A DNA stretch of 47,479 nt from Candidatus Zymogenus saltonus (GTDB lineage Bacteria; Desulfobacterota; Zymogenia; Zymogenales; Zymogenaceae): contig JAFGIX010000049.1 of NCBI GenBank assembly GCA_016929395.1, positions 1 to 47,479 of the forward strand, given 5' to 3'. This document shows, piece by piece, positions 16,150 through 24,899 of the stretch (position 1 is the stretch's first letter; each line of letters begins with the position of its first letter). Below the pieces are notes generated by a model. It was not told where the DNA came from and searched no databases. It saw only the letters and a program-made list of their open reading frames with translations. The position numbers were made by a program, and so were the translations under genes.

Positions 16150-17082
16150 TTGGAAAAGAGAAGCAAAAGAATATTATATATCGTTACCGCAATTATAGCC
16201 GTCCTTTTTTTGATGCTCGTTGTCAATAGAATACTGCATTCAAAATTGTTCGCAGATAAAGAGGAAGAGGTCAAAAAGGATCCCGTGACGGTTATTAAGG
16301 CAAAAAACGGAACGGTAAGAAGAACCCTTTTCTATACCGGTGACCTCCATGCGGAAAAAGAAGTGACGGTCTACTCGGTGGTTCCGGGAAAGGTCATACG
16401 CTATAATTACAAGGAGGGCGACAGCGTGGCCAAGGGAGCGGCCCTGGTGCTCCTCGAGAGAGCAGAGACCTGGGATGAGTTCAAGCCGGTAGTCGTGGAA
16501 TCCCCCATCTCGGGGGTCGTTGCGATAAACCACCTCGACAGGGGGGAGTTTGCCACAACCCAGACTCCCCTTTCAATGGTTGTCGGCGGAAGGGGGATAA
16601 ACGTCTTGATAAAGGTAACTGATATCGAGTTCGCCTCCATAAAGAATGGGATGGATGCCGAGCTTACCGTGCCGGCCCTTCCGGGAAAATTTTTCAAGGG
16701 CAAGATATCTAAGGTTGCGCCGGTGATTCGGAGGGATACCAGAACCGCCCCGGTCGAGATATTCTTTGAAAACGAAGATCGCCTGCTGATGTCCGGGATG
16801 TTCGGAGATATTCGTATAATTATCGAGGAGAAAGAGGGCGCGATCAACATACCTCTTGATACGATGCTCTTTGAGAAAGAGGGTATGGTAGGACCGTATT
16901 GCTTTATCGTCGAGGGGGGGAAGGTGGCAAAAAAGAGGAAGTTGGAAACAGGAATAATAGATGAAGGGAAGGTGGAGATATTGTCGGGATTAAAGGTCGG
17001 AGATAAGGTGGTCGATCTTGGGAAGGAAAGCCTAAAAGACGGCTCTGAGATTGTTATTATCGAAGAGTCCTCGGAAGAGTAA
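16150..17082 (+). CDS. RND efflux periplasmic adaptor (HlyD/AcrA family)
   Basis: 310 aa from TTG 16150, preceded by GGAGGAAG (16139-16146). A membrane anchor spans about residues 5-27 (RILYIVTAIIAVLFLMLVV). It is followed by a biotinyl-lipoyl-like half motif (VVPGKVIRYNYKEGDSVAKG at about 80-99), its second half (PISGVVAINHLDRGEF) and beta-barrel and membrane-proximal parts. The usual long alpha-hairpin is very short, so contact with an outer-membrane channel may differ. An upstream start would translate the terminator itself and was rejected. It pairs with the pump gene 34 bp downstream. Confidence 0.88.
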   Translation: MEKRSKRILYIVTAIIAVLFLMLVVNRILHSKLFADKEEEVKKDPVTVIKAKNGTVRRTLFYTGDLHAEKEVTVYSVVPGKVIRYNYKEGDSVAKGAALVLLERAETWDEFKPVVVESPISGVVAINHLDRGEFATTQTPLSMVVGGRGINVLIKVTDIEFASIKNGMDAELTVPALPGKFFKGKISKVAPVIRRDTRTAPVEIFFENEDRLLMSGMFGDIRIIIEEKEGAINIPLDTMLFEKEGMVGPYCFIVEGGKVAKKRKLETGIIDEGKVEILSGLKVGDKVVDLGKESLKDGSEIVIIEESSEE

Positions 17083-17116
17083 GGAATGATAGAATCGGCG
17101 ATTTATAAGAGATGAA

Positions 17117-20100
17117 ATGATGTCAATACCGAAATTTTCCGTAAGAAATTCAGTCCTTGTAAATATGATTACCATCGCGGTCTTCATCCTCGGGGTGATC
17201 TTTGCAAGGAACCTCAACAGGGAGGTCTTCCCGGCCATCGCCTATGGTTACATAATAATCGTCGCGCCTTATCCCGGCGCGTCCCCCGAGGAGATAGAGA
17301 AGGTGGTCACGACCCCGATAGAGGAGGAGATCGCCGATGTCGATGGAATAAAGAAGCTGAACTCGAGGACGAGGGAGGGAGTGGCGACAATCATCATTCA
17401 GGCGGAGAGCGATGTTGAGGGGATAGAACTCGATCAGCTTTTCAATGATATAAAGACCGAGGTGGACAAGGTTGATGACCTCCCTGAGGACGTGGACGAC
17501 ATCGAGTTTATAAAGCTTAGCGCCGAATTTCCCGCCATAACGGTCGGATTCGGGGGGGACGTCCCCGAGGAGTACCTGCAGAACTCGGCCGACAGGCTTA
17601 AAAAGAAGGTAGAGCTGATTGACGGCGTGGGCACCGTGGAATTATGGGCCTACAGGGACAAGGAGTTCTGGGTTCAGGTAGACCCGAGAAAGCTCGAGGC
17701 GGCAAACCTTACCATGACGGAAATCATAAACGCAATTAAGTATAGAAACCTCAATATCCCGGGCGGCTCCTTTGACCAAGGGAGAAAAGAGATCCTCCTA
17801 AGGACAATGGGCGAGGTGGAGAATAAGGACGATATCGGAGGTATCGTAGTCCGCTCCCTTCCCACCGGAACCATAAAGGTCAAGGATATCGCAAACGTTG
17901 TCGAAACCTTTGAGGAAGAGGACATAATCGGCAGGCTCAACGGCACGAGGACCGTGGCGCTGTTCGTCAACAAGAAGGCCGACGGCGATGTTATCGATAT
18001 CGTAAAAGAAGTAAAGAGGCTTGTCAAAGAGGAGGAAAAACTGCTGCCGGAGGGCGCGGAGATTGCTCTGGTACAGGATATCTCAAAATATGTGGTAAGG
18101 AGGCAGAACACCCTCCTCTTTAACGGGGCCATCGGACTCTTCCTCGTAATACTTATTCTATACGCCTTTTTGGAGTCGAGGGTCGCCTTCTGGGCCGCAA
18201 TGGGGATCCCCTTTTCGTTTCTCCTGACCATTATTATCATGTACTACACGGGAATGAGCCTTAACATGCTTTCCATGTTCGGGTTGATCCTCGTTCTGGG
18301 AATTGTTGTCGACGATGCGATTGTCGTGTCGGAAAACGTCTTTCGATATAGAGAGATGGGGCTTTCCCCATCGGAAGCGGCAGTCGCAGGCGCGGAGGAG
18401 GTGGTGCTTCCCGTAACCGCCGCCATTTCAACGAATATCGCGGCATTTCTCCCCCTTTTGATGATGGTGGGGATAACAGGCAAGTTTCTCAGGGTCATAC
18501 CGGAGATCGTTATCATAACGCTTTTGGCGTCCCTCCTCGAGGCGTTTTTGGTCCTTCCGTCCCACCTTGCGGAATTCGTAAAAATAAAGACGGATGAGAA
18601 GGCAAAGGAGGCCAGGGCATGGTTCAATAAAGTGAGGGATTTCTACGGAAGTGTGTTGGGCGGATTTTTAACAAGACGCTACAAGATTTTTTTCGGTCTT
18701 CTCGGCGTTGCCGTCATTACCATATTCTTTGCCCTGTTAACCATGGAGTTTGTCTTTATGGGCAAGTCAAGGGCGGAGCAATTCATGATCAATATATACA
18801 ATCCCGTGAATTCAAACATCGATGAGACCGATCGAGTCGTCAAGGAAGTCGAGAAGATCGTGATGGAGAGCACTGATGCATCGGAAAATATCTCCGCCCT
18901 GATTACCCTCGTTGGATATATTGAGACCGGTGAGGCGCCCATTCAGGGTTCCTATGTAGGCCAGCTCTGGATCGAGCTCACAAAACATGGTTACGAAGAC
19001 GTCGGTGCAGAAAAGATCATATCGGAGCTCAGGAAGAAGACCTCCTTGATACCGGGCCCAACATCGATTACATTCACGGAGCTTCACGGCGGGCCTCCCA
19101 CCGGGTCGGCGGTGGCAATGGAGATCAAGGGAGAGGACTTCGATGTCCTAAGGAAGCTTTCTGAGGAGGTCAAGGAGGAGCTGGGAAAGATAAAGGGTGT
19201 TAAGGATATAGACGACAATTTCAGGGTGGGCAAGGAGGAGATCCGTGTGATTGTGGATGAGCACAGGGCGCGCTCCCTCGGACTGAATGTGGCGACCGTA
19301 GCGACCGAAATGCGCCAAGCATTTTCGGGAGGCGATGCGGGAAACATCAGACGTGGTGACAAAAAAATAGACATTATCGTGAAATACGCCGACCAGTTCA
19401 AAAACAGCGATTATCTGATGAATTTTTCCGTGCCGAACTCATCCGGTGAGAGAATCCCGATTAAGGCGTTTTCCGAAATTAAATACGGAGAGGGCATATT
19501 GAGGATCTATCATACCGAGAGGGAGAGGAGTATTACCGTAACGGCGGATGTCGAAAAAGAGGAGATTACCTCCGGCGCCGTCAACGAGCTCCTTATCGAC
19601 AAATTCGGAACCGTGAGCAATAAGTACCCGGGCGTCACATTTAAATACGGCGGAGAATACGAGGATACGCAGGAGTCCATGGATTCCATGGTCAAGGCCT
19701 TCTGGCTTGCCATATTTCTCATTTACGTGATCCTTGCGGCCCTTTTCAAGTCCTTTGTTCAGCCGATTATTATCCTGTTTACCATACCGTTTTCCTTTAT
19801 CGGGGTTGTGGCGGGGTTATTCATCATGAATATAGAGCTGTCCCTCCTTGCGGTCATAGGAATCGTTGCCCTCGTTGGTATCGTCGTCAACGATTCCCTT
19901 GTCCTGGTCGATTTCATCAACCGGGCGAGAGAATCGGGAATGGCCCTTTACGATGCCGTCATTGAATCGGGCAAGACGAGGCTGAGGCCCATTCTCCTAA
20001 CCTCCTTGACCACTATCGGTGGCCTGGGGCCGATGGCGTTCGGGCTTGGCGGTAGCGAGCCCTATCTCGCCCCAATGGCCATATCCATCGTCTGGGGGCT

Positions 20101-20203
20101 TACCTTTGCCACGGTGCTGACGCTTCTGGTTATCCCCTGTCTTTATATCATAGTTGAAGACATCAAGGTATGGATTGAAAAAAGAGTCAGGGGGAGAATT
20201 TGA
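17117..20203 (+). CDS. RND-family efflux pump inner-membrane permease (AcrB-like)
   Basis: 1028 aa, full length for an AcrB-type pump: twelve membrane helices and two large periplasmic loops. TM4 has GIVVDDAIVVSENVFR, with the proton-relay Asp pair. In TM10 the position of the AcrB lysine is Asn (LVGIVVNDSLVLVDFINRAR), a variant common in AcrB-like pumps of environmental bacteria. It would extrude drugs, lipids or other amphiphiles using proton flow. No TolC-like gene is nearby, so the outer-membrane partner must be encoded elsewhere. The stop overlaps the next gene's TTG start by 4 nt. Confidence 0.93.
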   Translation: MMSIPKFSVRNSVLVNMITIAVFILGVIFARNLNREVFPAIAYGYIIIVAPYPGASPEEIEKVVTTPIEEEIADVDGIKKLNSRTREGVATIIIQAESDVEGIELDQLFNDIKTEVDKVDDLPEDVDDIEFIKLSAEFPAITVGFGGDVPEEYLQNSADRLKKKVELIDGVGTVELWAYRDKEFWVQVDPRKLEAANLTMTEIINAIKYRNLNIPGGSFDQGRKEILLRTMGEVENKDDIGGIVVRSLPTGTIKVKDIANVVETFEEEDIIGRLNGTRTVALFVNKKADGDVIDIVKEVKRLVKEEEKLLPEGAEIALVQDISKYVVRRQNTLLFNGAIGLFLVILILYAFLESRVAFWAAMGIPFSFLLTIIIMYYTGMSLNMLSMFGLILVLGIVVDDAIVVSENVFRYREMGLSPSEAAVAGAEEVVLPVTAAISTNIAAFLPLLMMVGITGKFLRVIPEIVIITLLASLLEAFLVLPSHLAEFVKIKTDEKAKEARAWFNKVRDFYGSVLGGFLTRRYKIFFGLLGVAVITIFFALLTMEFVFMGKSRAEQFMINIYNPVNSNIDETDRVVKEVEKIVMESTDASENISALITLVGYIETGEAPIQGSYVGQLWIELTKHGYEDVGAEKIISELRKKTSLIPGPTSITFTELHGGPPTGSAVAMEIKGEDFDVLRKLSEEVKEELGKIKGVKDIDDNFRVGKEEIRVIVDEHRARSLGLNVATVATEMRQAFSGGDAGNIRRGDKKIDIIVKYADQFKNSDYLMNFSVPNSSGERIPIKAFSEIKYGEGILRIYHTERERSITVTADVEKEEITSGAVNELLIDKFGTVSNKYPGVTFKYGGEYEDTQESMDSMVKAFWLAIFLIYVILAALFKSFVQPIIILFTIPFSFIGVVAGLFIMNIELSLLAVIGIVALVGIVVNDSLVLVDFINRARESGMALYDAVIESGKTRLRPILLTSLTTIGGLGPMAFGLGGSEPYLAPMAISIVWGLTFATVLTLLVIPCLYIIVEDIKVWIEKRVRGRI

Positions 20204-21027
20204 TCCACCTCTCCGATGTTCATTTGTCCTTCGATTCTGCGTCGGGCATAAAAAACCGAGTGCTGAACGGGGTCGATCTCCACATTCCAAGGGGTAAGTA
20301 CGCCGCCCTTATCGGCCCAAACGGCTCCGGGAAGACCACGATAGCAAAGATCATAAAGGGATTGATCACTCCTGACAGCGGGACGGTAAAGGTCGCAGGC
20401 AAGACGATCTCCCACGAGGAATTGATGGACAACGTGGGGCTGGTTTTCTCCAATCCCGAAAACCAGATCGTATCCGCCGTTGTTGAAGAGGATATAGCTT
20501 TTGGACTCGAAAATCAGGGGGTCCCGACTTCGGAGATGAAGGAACTGGTTTCCACCGCTCTTAAAAGGCTGAACCTGTATCAGCTCAGAAAGATGCCTCC
20601 CCACCATCTCTCCGGCGGGGAACAGCAGAGACTGGTCATCGCCGGGATACTGGTTTTGGGATCCGAGATTCTTATACTGGATGAGGCCACGTCCATGCTC
20701 GACTCGAAGGGGAGGAGAGACATTTTGAGCCTCATCAGGGATCTCAACAGGAGGGAAGGGTTGACGGTTTTGTCCATCACTCACTCTCTCGTCGAGGCGG
20801 TCCTCTCAGATCTCGTGCTGGCATTGGACGGGGGGGAGATAATCTTTTGCGGACCTCCACTGGAGTTTCTCTTCAATGACGGGATATTGGAAAGGTTGAA
20901 GATCAATCTCCCGGAATTTCTCATCTTGATAAGGAGGCTTGTTGACGAGGGTGTTGATTTGCCGCCTGAAAACGTGGGGATAGAGGGGATAGTCAATGCC
21001 CTTGAAAACGTACATGGGGGGATTTAA
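20200..21027 (+). CDS. Orphan ECF-type ABC transporter ATPase (CbiO/EcfA-like)
   Basis: 275 aa with Walker A GPNGSGKTT (residues 39-47), the Q-loop NPENQIVSAVVEEDIAFGLE typical of EcfA/CbiO proteins, signature LSGGEQQRL and Walker B ILILDEATSMLD. ECF ATPases power vitamin or metal uptake with EcfT and a substrate-binding S component, none of which is adjacent. The TTG start overlaps the RND pump stop (TTGA) with GGGGGA upstream, so it is translated with the pump. Whether it serves an uptake system elsewhere or acts with these neighbours cannot be told. Confidence 0.88.
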   Translation: MIHLSDVHLSFDSASGIKNRVLNGVDLHIPRGKYAALIGPNGSGKTTIAKIIKGLITPDSGTVKVAGKTISHEELMDNVGLVFSNPENQIVSAVVEEDIAFGLENQGVPTSEMKELVSTALKRLNLYQLRKMPPHHLSGGEQQRLVIAGILVLGSEILILDEATSMLDSKGRRDILSLIRDLNRREGLTVLSITHSLVEAVLSDLVLALDGGEIIFCGPPLEFLFNDGILERLKINLPEFLILIRRLVDEGVDLPPENVGIEGIVNALENVHGGI

Positions 21028-21029
21028 TT

Positions 21030-21323
21030 ATGTTGGTTCATGTTTGTCAGAGTTGCGGGAAAGAGATTTTAAGCGGGGGATTGTTTTACAAGGTGAGACT
21101 TGTATCTCAAGCCGGGTTTGACGGCGTCTTGAATGAGGACGACTCCGATATTGAAGGCGCTATCGCCCAGATAGATGAGAAAGATCAGGAGATGATGGAA
21201 AGGGATGTCTATTTTGAGATGGAGGCGATTCTCTGCATCGGGTGTAAGGAGAGAATAATAGAGAGCTTTCAAAGGGAAGTGGGCTTTGAAGATTCAATAG
21301 GCCCTGGGGAGAGGCTTCATTGA
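21030..21323 (+). CDS. Small split zinc-ribbon protein, function unknown
   Basis: 97 aa. CQSCGKEI lies at residues 6-13 and CIGCKERI at about 70-77, giving two CXXC knuckles that probably bind one zinc. The middle part is acidic and may be helical (AIAQIDEKDQEMMERDVYFE). No family name is recognised with confidence. The gene starts 2 nt after the ABC ATPase stop, so it is co-translated with it, and a strong promoter follows downstream, which makes it the last gene of the RND-ABC operon. Confidence 0.7.
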   Translation: MLVHVCQSCGKEILSGGLFYKVRLVSQAGFDGVLNEDDSDIEGAIAQIDEKDQEMMERDVYFEMEAILCIGCKERIIESFQREVGFEDSIGPGERLH

Positions 21324-21350
21324 GGTCTTTTATGCGTAAACTCTAATGTC

Positions 21351-21379
21351 TTGACATCTTATTGTTTTTCTGGAATAAT
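21351..21379 (+). promoter_or_regulatory. Sigma-70 promoter of the 21447-24676 cluster
   Basis: TTGACA (21351-21356), a 17-nt spacer and AATAAT (21374-21379). The -35 is perfect and the -10 matches at five of six positions. A weak A/T-rich hairpin (AAAAAGC 21390-21396 with GCTTTTT 21404-21410) lies in the leader. Confidence 0.75.
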
Positions 21380-21446
21380 ATTTCATATAAAAAAGCATTT
21401 TGAGCTTTTTGTTATCAAGGTCGTTTGAAAACCGGGGAATCGAAGC

Positions 21447-21710
21447 ATGAGTCTTATAACCGACCAGGAAGCGGCCAAGAGATTGGCAAGAACGATCATC
21501 TCCGATATTACCATATACAACAAGGAAAAGGTCAGAGAGGGCCTTATTAACGACAATCTCTTCGAACTGCTGGCAAATGAGATCGAGCGCGGAAGAAAGG
21601 TCTATTTCAGCAGGGTTGCCCCCGAGATCACCGCAAACAGCAACTTCTACGACCTCGCAATAGTGGATGTAATGGTGATTCAGGCGAAAAATATAAGATG
21701 TAATATTTAA
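21447..21710 (+). CDS. Conserved-looking 87-aa helical protein, function unknown
   Basis: 87 aa, ATG start, no signal peptide, membrane segment or cysteine pair. The pattern SLITDQEAAKRLARTIISDI, then LFELLANEIERGRKVYFSRV, suggests an all-helical soluble protein. I recall similar short proteins in deltaproteobacterial genomes but cannot name a family. It is the first gene after a strong promoter and ends 6 nt before the pseudouridine synthase, so it is likely co-transcribed with it. Confidence 0.65.
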   Translation: MSLITDQEAAKRLARTIISDITIYNKEKVREGLINDNLFELLANEIERGRKVYFSRVAPEITANSNFYDLAIVDVMVIQAKNIRCNI

Positions 21711-21716
21711 AATTCC

Positions 21717-22727
21717 TTGAAGATTAAAAATGAGAAAATAGAAAACAGCTCCCCCCCGCCAAACGCTCATCAGAAGTTTACCCTTGAGGTCTCCGAAGAA
21801 GCGGACGGCCTGCGCCTCGATAAATACCTCGCAAATGAGCTTCAGCTTTCCGACCTTTCAAGATCCCAGATCAAGAAAATTATAGAAGATAAAAACATCC
21901 TCGTTAACGGCAAGAGTTGCCGCCCGAGCAGGCGTCTCTCCGTCGGGGAGAAGATTGAGGTTACGGTTCCCCCCTTTGAGGCGAAGGCGATCGAGCCGGA
22001 GGATATAGATATTGATATAGTCTATGAGGATGATGACCTTGTGGTAATCGACAAGCCTCCCGGCCTTGTGGTTCATCCCGGGGCCGGAAAAGACAGGGGG
22101 ACGCTGATCTCGGCCCTCCTCTTTAGGGAGATCCCCCTCTCCCGATGCGGCCCGGAGGACAGGCCGGGGATCGTCCACAGGCTCGATAAGGACACTTCGG
22201 GACTAATTGTCGTTGCAAAGACGGATGCCGCCCACGATGGACTCTCGGCGCAGTTCAAGGCCCACACGACGGAGAGGATTTACGTGAGCCTCTGCTGGGG
22301 GAGGATAGGCGTTGATAACGGAATAATCGAGGCGCCGCTGGCCAGGCACCCGAAAGACAGAAAGAGGATAACCGCCTCCCGGGGTTCGGGCAGGAGGGCG
22401 GTGACCGAATACAGGGTGGTCGAGAGGTTTTCGCAGATAACCTTGGTCGAGCTTATGCCGAAGACCGGGCGCACCCATCAGATTCGCGTCCATCTGGCCT
22501 ACATCGGCCATCCCGTCTGCGGGGACACGACCTACGGCTCTATGAAGGCGGCGAGATCTCTTTCAAGTCCAATGCTCAAAAAAGCCGTTCTCGCCCTCAA
22601 GAGACAGGCCCTTCACGCCAAGGTCTTGGGATTTGTCCATCCCATCACCGGCGAGAGGATGAGGTTTACGTCGGACGTTCCGGCGGATATAGAGGAGTTC
22701 CTGAAGGTATTGAGAAGTGATGGTTGA
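21717..22727 (+). CDS. rluD: RluA/RluD-family 23S rRNA pseudouridine synthase
   Basis: 336 aa from TTG 21717; an unusual start, but no better one precedes the S4 domain (about residues 22-85, LRLDKYLANELQLSDLSRSQ). The catalytic motif HRLDKDTSGL holds the nucleophilic Asp, followed by KTGRTHQIRVHLAYIGHPV, both diagnostic of the family. These enzymes isomerise uridines in 23S rRNA (RluD positions 1911, 1915 and 1917 in E. coli); the exact target is inferred. The end overlaps the pgeF start. Confidence 0.92.
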   Translation: MKIKNEKIENSSPPPNAHQKFTLEVSEEADGLRLDKYLANELQLSDLSRSQIKKIIEDKNILVNGKSCRPSRRLSVGEKIEVTVPPFEAKAIEPEDIDIDIVYEDDDLVVIDKPPGLVVHPGAGKDRGTLISALLFREIPLSRCGPEDRPGIVHRLDKDTSGLIVVAKTDAAHDGLSAQFKAHTTERIYVSLCWGRIGVDNGIIEAPLARHPKDRKRITASRGSGRRAVTEYRVVERFSQITLVELMPKTGRTHQIRVHLAYIGHPVCGDTTYGSMKAARSLSSPMLKKAVLALKRQALHAKVLGFVHPITGERMRFTSDVPADIEEFLKVLRSDG

Positions 22728-23508
22728 GATAAAAGAAAAATCATCGATGAAGCTTATCGGGGTCGATATTCTTGACAAAATCGGGAAAATCGACTATTTA
22801 TTTACCACGAGGTGCGGACAGGAGCAAGTCGGCGGGCTCGACTTTGACAGAAAAGGGATTGACGACCCTAAGGTAGCGGGGAGCTACGAAGCCGCCGCCG
22901 ACTATTTCGGCGTCGCTGTCTCCGACATCTTCGTCATGGATCAGGTTCACGGGTCAAGGGTGACCTACCTCGCAAACAGGCCTGTGGGGGACGAGATGTT
23001 CGGGGTGGTGAAGACCGACGGCGTCATCACAAAAGTCCCCCGCTTGGCCCTGGCGGTGCTTACGGCCGACTGTGTTCCCATTTTGATGATGGATGTCGGT
23101 GGGAGCGCGGTGGGGGCGGTTCACGCGGGGTGGCGGGGGACGGTTGAGGGAATCTCCGCCGCGGCGATAAGGACGATGGGAGACTCTTTCGGATCGAGGG
23201 CGGAGGAGATCGTGGTAGTCCTCGGCCCGGCGATTGGCCCCTGCTGTTACGAGGTCGGCCCGGAGGTGGCGGCGGCTGTGAAGGAGAAACATCTATCGGG
23301 GGGCGAATATCTCTCGGAGACCGAGGGGGGGTGTTTCATGTTTGACCTCGTCGGTCTCAATCAATCTCTTTTTCACAAGGCGGGGGTGCCCGAAAAAAAC
23401 ATCTTTTCCGTCGGACTTTGCACCCGCTGCAGGGGAGACCTCTTTTACTCCTATAGAAGGGAAGGGGCAAATACCGGAAGGATGCTGAGCGCGATAATGA
23501 TTCGTTGA
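22720..23508 (+). CDS. pgeF: Purine nucleoside phosphorylase/laccase-domain protein PgeF
   Basis: 262 aa from ATG 22720; ATG 22747 is an alternative start. The zinc-site residues appear in DQVHGSRV, LTADCVPILMMD, GAVHAGWRGTVEGI and GPAIGPCCYEV. In E. coli this family (formerly YfiH) clears misincorporated L-Ser from the peptidoglycan precursor UDP-MurNAc, and homologues cleave purine nucleosides; which activity dominates here is unknown. It overlaps rluD by 8 nt, a pairing seen in many Gram-negatives (rluD-yfiH). Confidence 0.92.
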   Translation: MVEIKEKSSMKLIGVDILDKIGKIDYLFTTRCGQEQVGGLDFDRKGIDDPKVAGSYEAAADYFGVAVSDIFVMDQVHGSRVTYLANRPVGDEMFGVVKTDGVITKVPRLALAVLTADCVPILMMDVGGSAVGAVHAGWRGTVEGISAAAIRTMGDSFGSRAEEIVVVLGPAIGPCCYEVGPEVAAAVKEKHLSGGEYLSETEGGCFMFDLVGLNQSLFHKAGVPEKNIFSVGLCTRCRGDLFYSYRREGANTGRMLSAIMIR

Positions 23509-23542
23509 TTTTGAAACTGTTACCGTTTTTTAAGGATGTATA

Positions 23543-24157
23543 ATGCTGATTGCAGGTCTTACGGGGGGAATCGCCAGCGGGAAGAGCAGCGCTGGGAAGA
23601 TATTAGCTGAACTTGGAGCCAAGATAGTGGACTCGGATGTGCTTGCAAGGGTAGTCGTGGAGCCGGGAAGGCCGGCCCTTGCAAAGATAGTTGAGAGGTT
23701 CGGGGACGGGGTAATCGCAGAAGACGGGACCCTCGACAGGGAAAAGCTGAGGGACATAGTCTTTAAGGACGGAAAGGCCTTAAACGATCTCAACGCCATA
23801 ATCCACCCGGAGGTCTTCAGGGAGATCCAGCGTGAGATCGCTGACTACCGGAATTCAACTCCCAAGGTTCCGCTCGTTCTTGACATCCCGCTACTCTACG
23901 AGGCCGGGGCGGAGGCCATCGTTGACGTCGTCGTGGTGGTCTACGTCGACCGTGAGACGCAGATAAAAAGGCTCATGGCGAGGGACGGTTTTTCCCGTTC
24001 CGATGCTGAAAACAGGATAGACAAGCAGATGGACCTCGAAGAGAAGAAGAGGAGGGCGGAGTTCGTGGTCGACAACACAGGGAGCCTCGATGACCTGAGG
24101 AGGGAGACTGAAAACGTCTTTAAAGAGCTGATGGAGCTTATGGGCAGGGCTCGATAG
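23543..24157 (+). CDS. coaE: Dephospho-CoA kinase
   Basis: 204 aa. P-loop GLTGGIASGKSS at residues 5-16, D-rich VDSDVLAR, the CoA-binding region IIHPEVFREI, LDIPLLYEAGAE and RLMARDGFSRSDAENRIDKQ, all typical of CoaE. It adds the last phosphate in coenzyme A synthesis. The gene is 34 bp after pgeF and probably in the same transcript. Length and motifs are complete. Confidence 0.95.
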   Translation: MLIAGLTGGIASGKSSAGKILAELGAKIVDSDVLARVVVEPGRPALAKIVERFGDGVIAEDGTLDREKLRDIVFKDGKALNDLNAIIHPEVFREIQREIADYRNSTPKVPLVLDIPLLYEAGAEAIVDVVVVVYVDRETQIKRLMARDGFSRSDAENRIDKQMDLEEKKRRAEFVVDNTGSLDDLRRETENVFKELMELMGRAR

Positions 24158-24190
24158 GTTTAATTTAAACAGGGGGACGGGGGGATTGAC

Positions 24191-24676
24191 GTGCATGTTA
24201 TAATCGACGGCTACAACGTGATCATGACCGCGGCCGAATACGGCGCCGTTTCAGGGAGGAAGATGAGAGCGGCCAGAAGCGGGTTGATCAACGACCTGAT
24301 CAGGTATAGAAAAGTCAGGGGGCACGCCGTTACCGTGGTCTTTGACGCGGTTAAGGCGGGGGGAGTCGAGAGGGTGGTTGAGAGGAGCGCAGGGATAAAC
24401 GTGATTTTCACGAAGGGGGAGGAGAGGGCCGACGACGTGATCGTTGAGCTTGTGGAGAAGGCGGCGGGGGTGGAGCGGGTGGTCGTGACGTCGGACAGGG
24501 AGGTTGTCAGAGCCTCGGAGCGCCGGGGCGCCGCTTCGATCTCGTCCGAGAGTTTTATAGAGAAGATGAGCGCGGCGATAGGCTCAGGGGATGGAAGGGA
24601 GGTCGATGACGAACGGGAGCGGGGAAAAACTGGTCGATCGAGGAGCCGCGGGGAAACGTCTCTCAACAAGTTGTGA
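24191..24676 (+). CDS. YacP-like NYN-domain RNase
   Basis: 161 aa from GTG 24191. IIDGYNVIM at the N-terminus and the acidic positions in VVFDAVKAGG, RADDVIVELVE and VVTSDREVVRA match the NYN/PIN-like nuclease fold of YacP (Rae1), which in Bacillus cleaves mRNA inside the ribosome. About 30 C-terminal residues are charged and likely disordered. The stop codon overlaps a CRP-type palindrome. Assignment to Rae1-like activity is by family only. Confidence 0.85.
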   Translation: MHVIIDGYNVIMTAAEYGAVSGRKMRAARSGLINDLIRYRKVRGHAVTVVFDAVKAGGVERVVERSAGINVIFTKGEERADDVIVELVEKAAGVERVVVTSDREVVRASERRGAASISSESFIEKMSAAIGSGDGREVDDERERGKTGRSRSRGETSLNKL

Positions 24677-24687
24677 CATTCGTCACA
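24672..24687. promoter_or_regulatory. Perfect CRP/FNR-family palindrome upstream of htrA
   Basis: TGTGA-CATTCG-TCACA, an exact match to the E. coli CRP half sites with 6-nt spacing; the palindrome is perfect for six bases per arm. It overlaps the end of the YacP gene, 213 nt before the protease start. A candidate promoter TTGTAA (24770)-16-TATATT (24792) lies about 100 nt downstream. Confidence 0.55.
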
Positions 24688-24845
24688 CATAGACAATCCG
24701 ATTAAATTGAAGAAGACCTGTAATATATTGGGGGATTGGTGCGCCCGCAAAGAAATCAACCTTGGCGGATTGTAAACAAAAAAATAGTGACTATATTATT
24801 TCATGTGTGTGGGACGGAGATAATCCGGTAGATGGAGGAGTTTTT

Positions 24846-24890
24846 ATGTTCGTTTTTGGAAAGAGCCTTGGGTATTTTTGCGGTCAATAG
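24846..24890 (+). CDS. 14-codon uORF with strong RBS before the protease
   Basis: ATG 24846 follows GGAGGAG (24834-24840) at 5 nt and encodes MFVFGKSLGYFCGQ before TAG. It is in frame with the protease ATG at 24900, separated by TAG and TAA stops. The much better ribosome-binding site belongs to the uORF (the protease has only AAGGGG). It could be a coupling leader peptide or the relic of a longer N-terminus. Confidence 0.45.
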   Translation: MFVFGKSLGYFCGQ

Positions 24891-24899
24891 AAGGGGTAA

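Noticed and set aside
24720-24845. Possible small RNA (6S-like) before the protease
   Set aside because: Some partial pairing (CCGC/GCGG, AATC/GATT) is visible but no continuous long stem or 6S consensus could be built.
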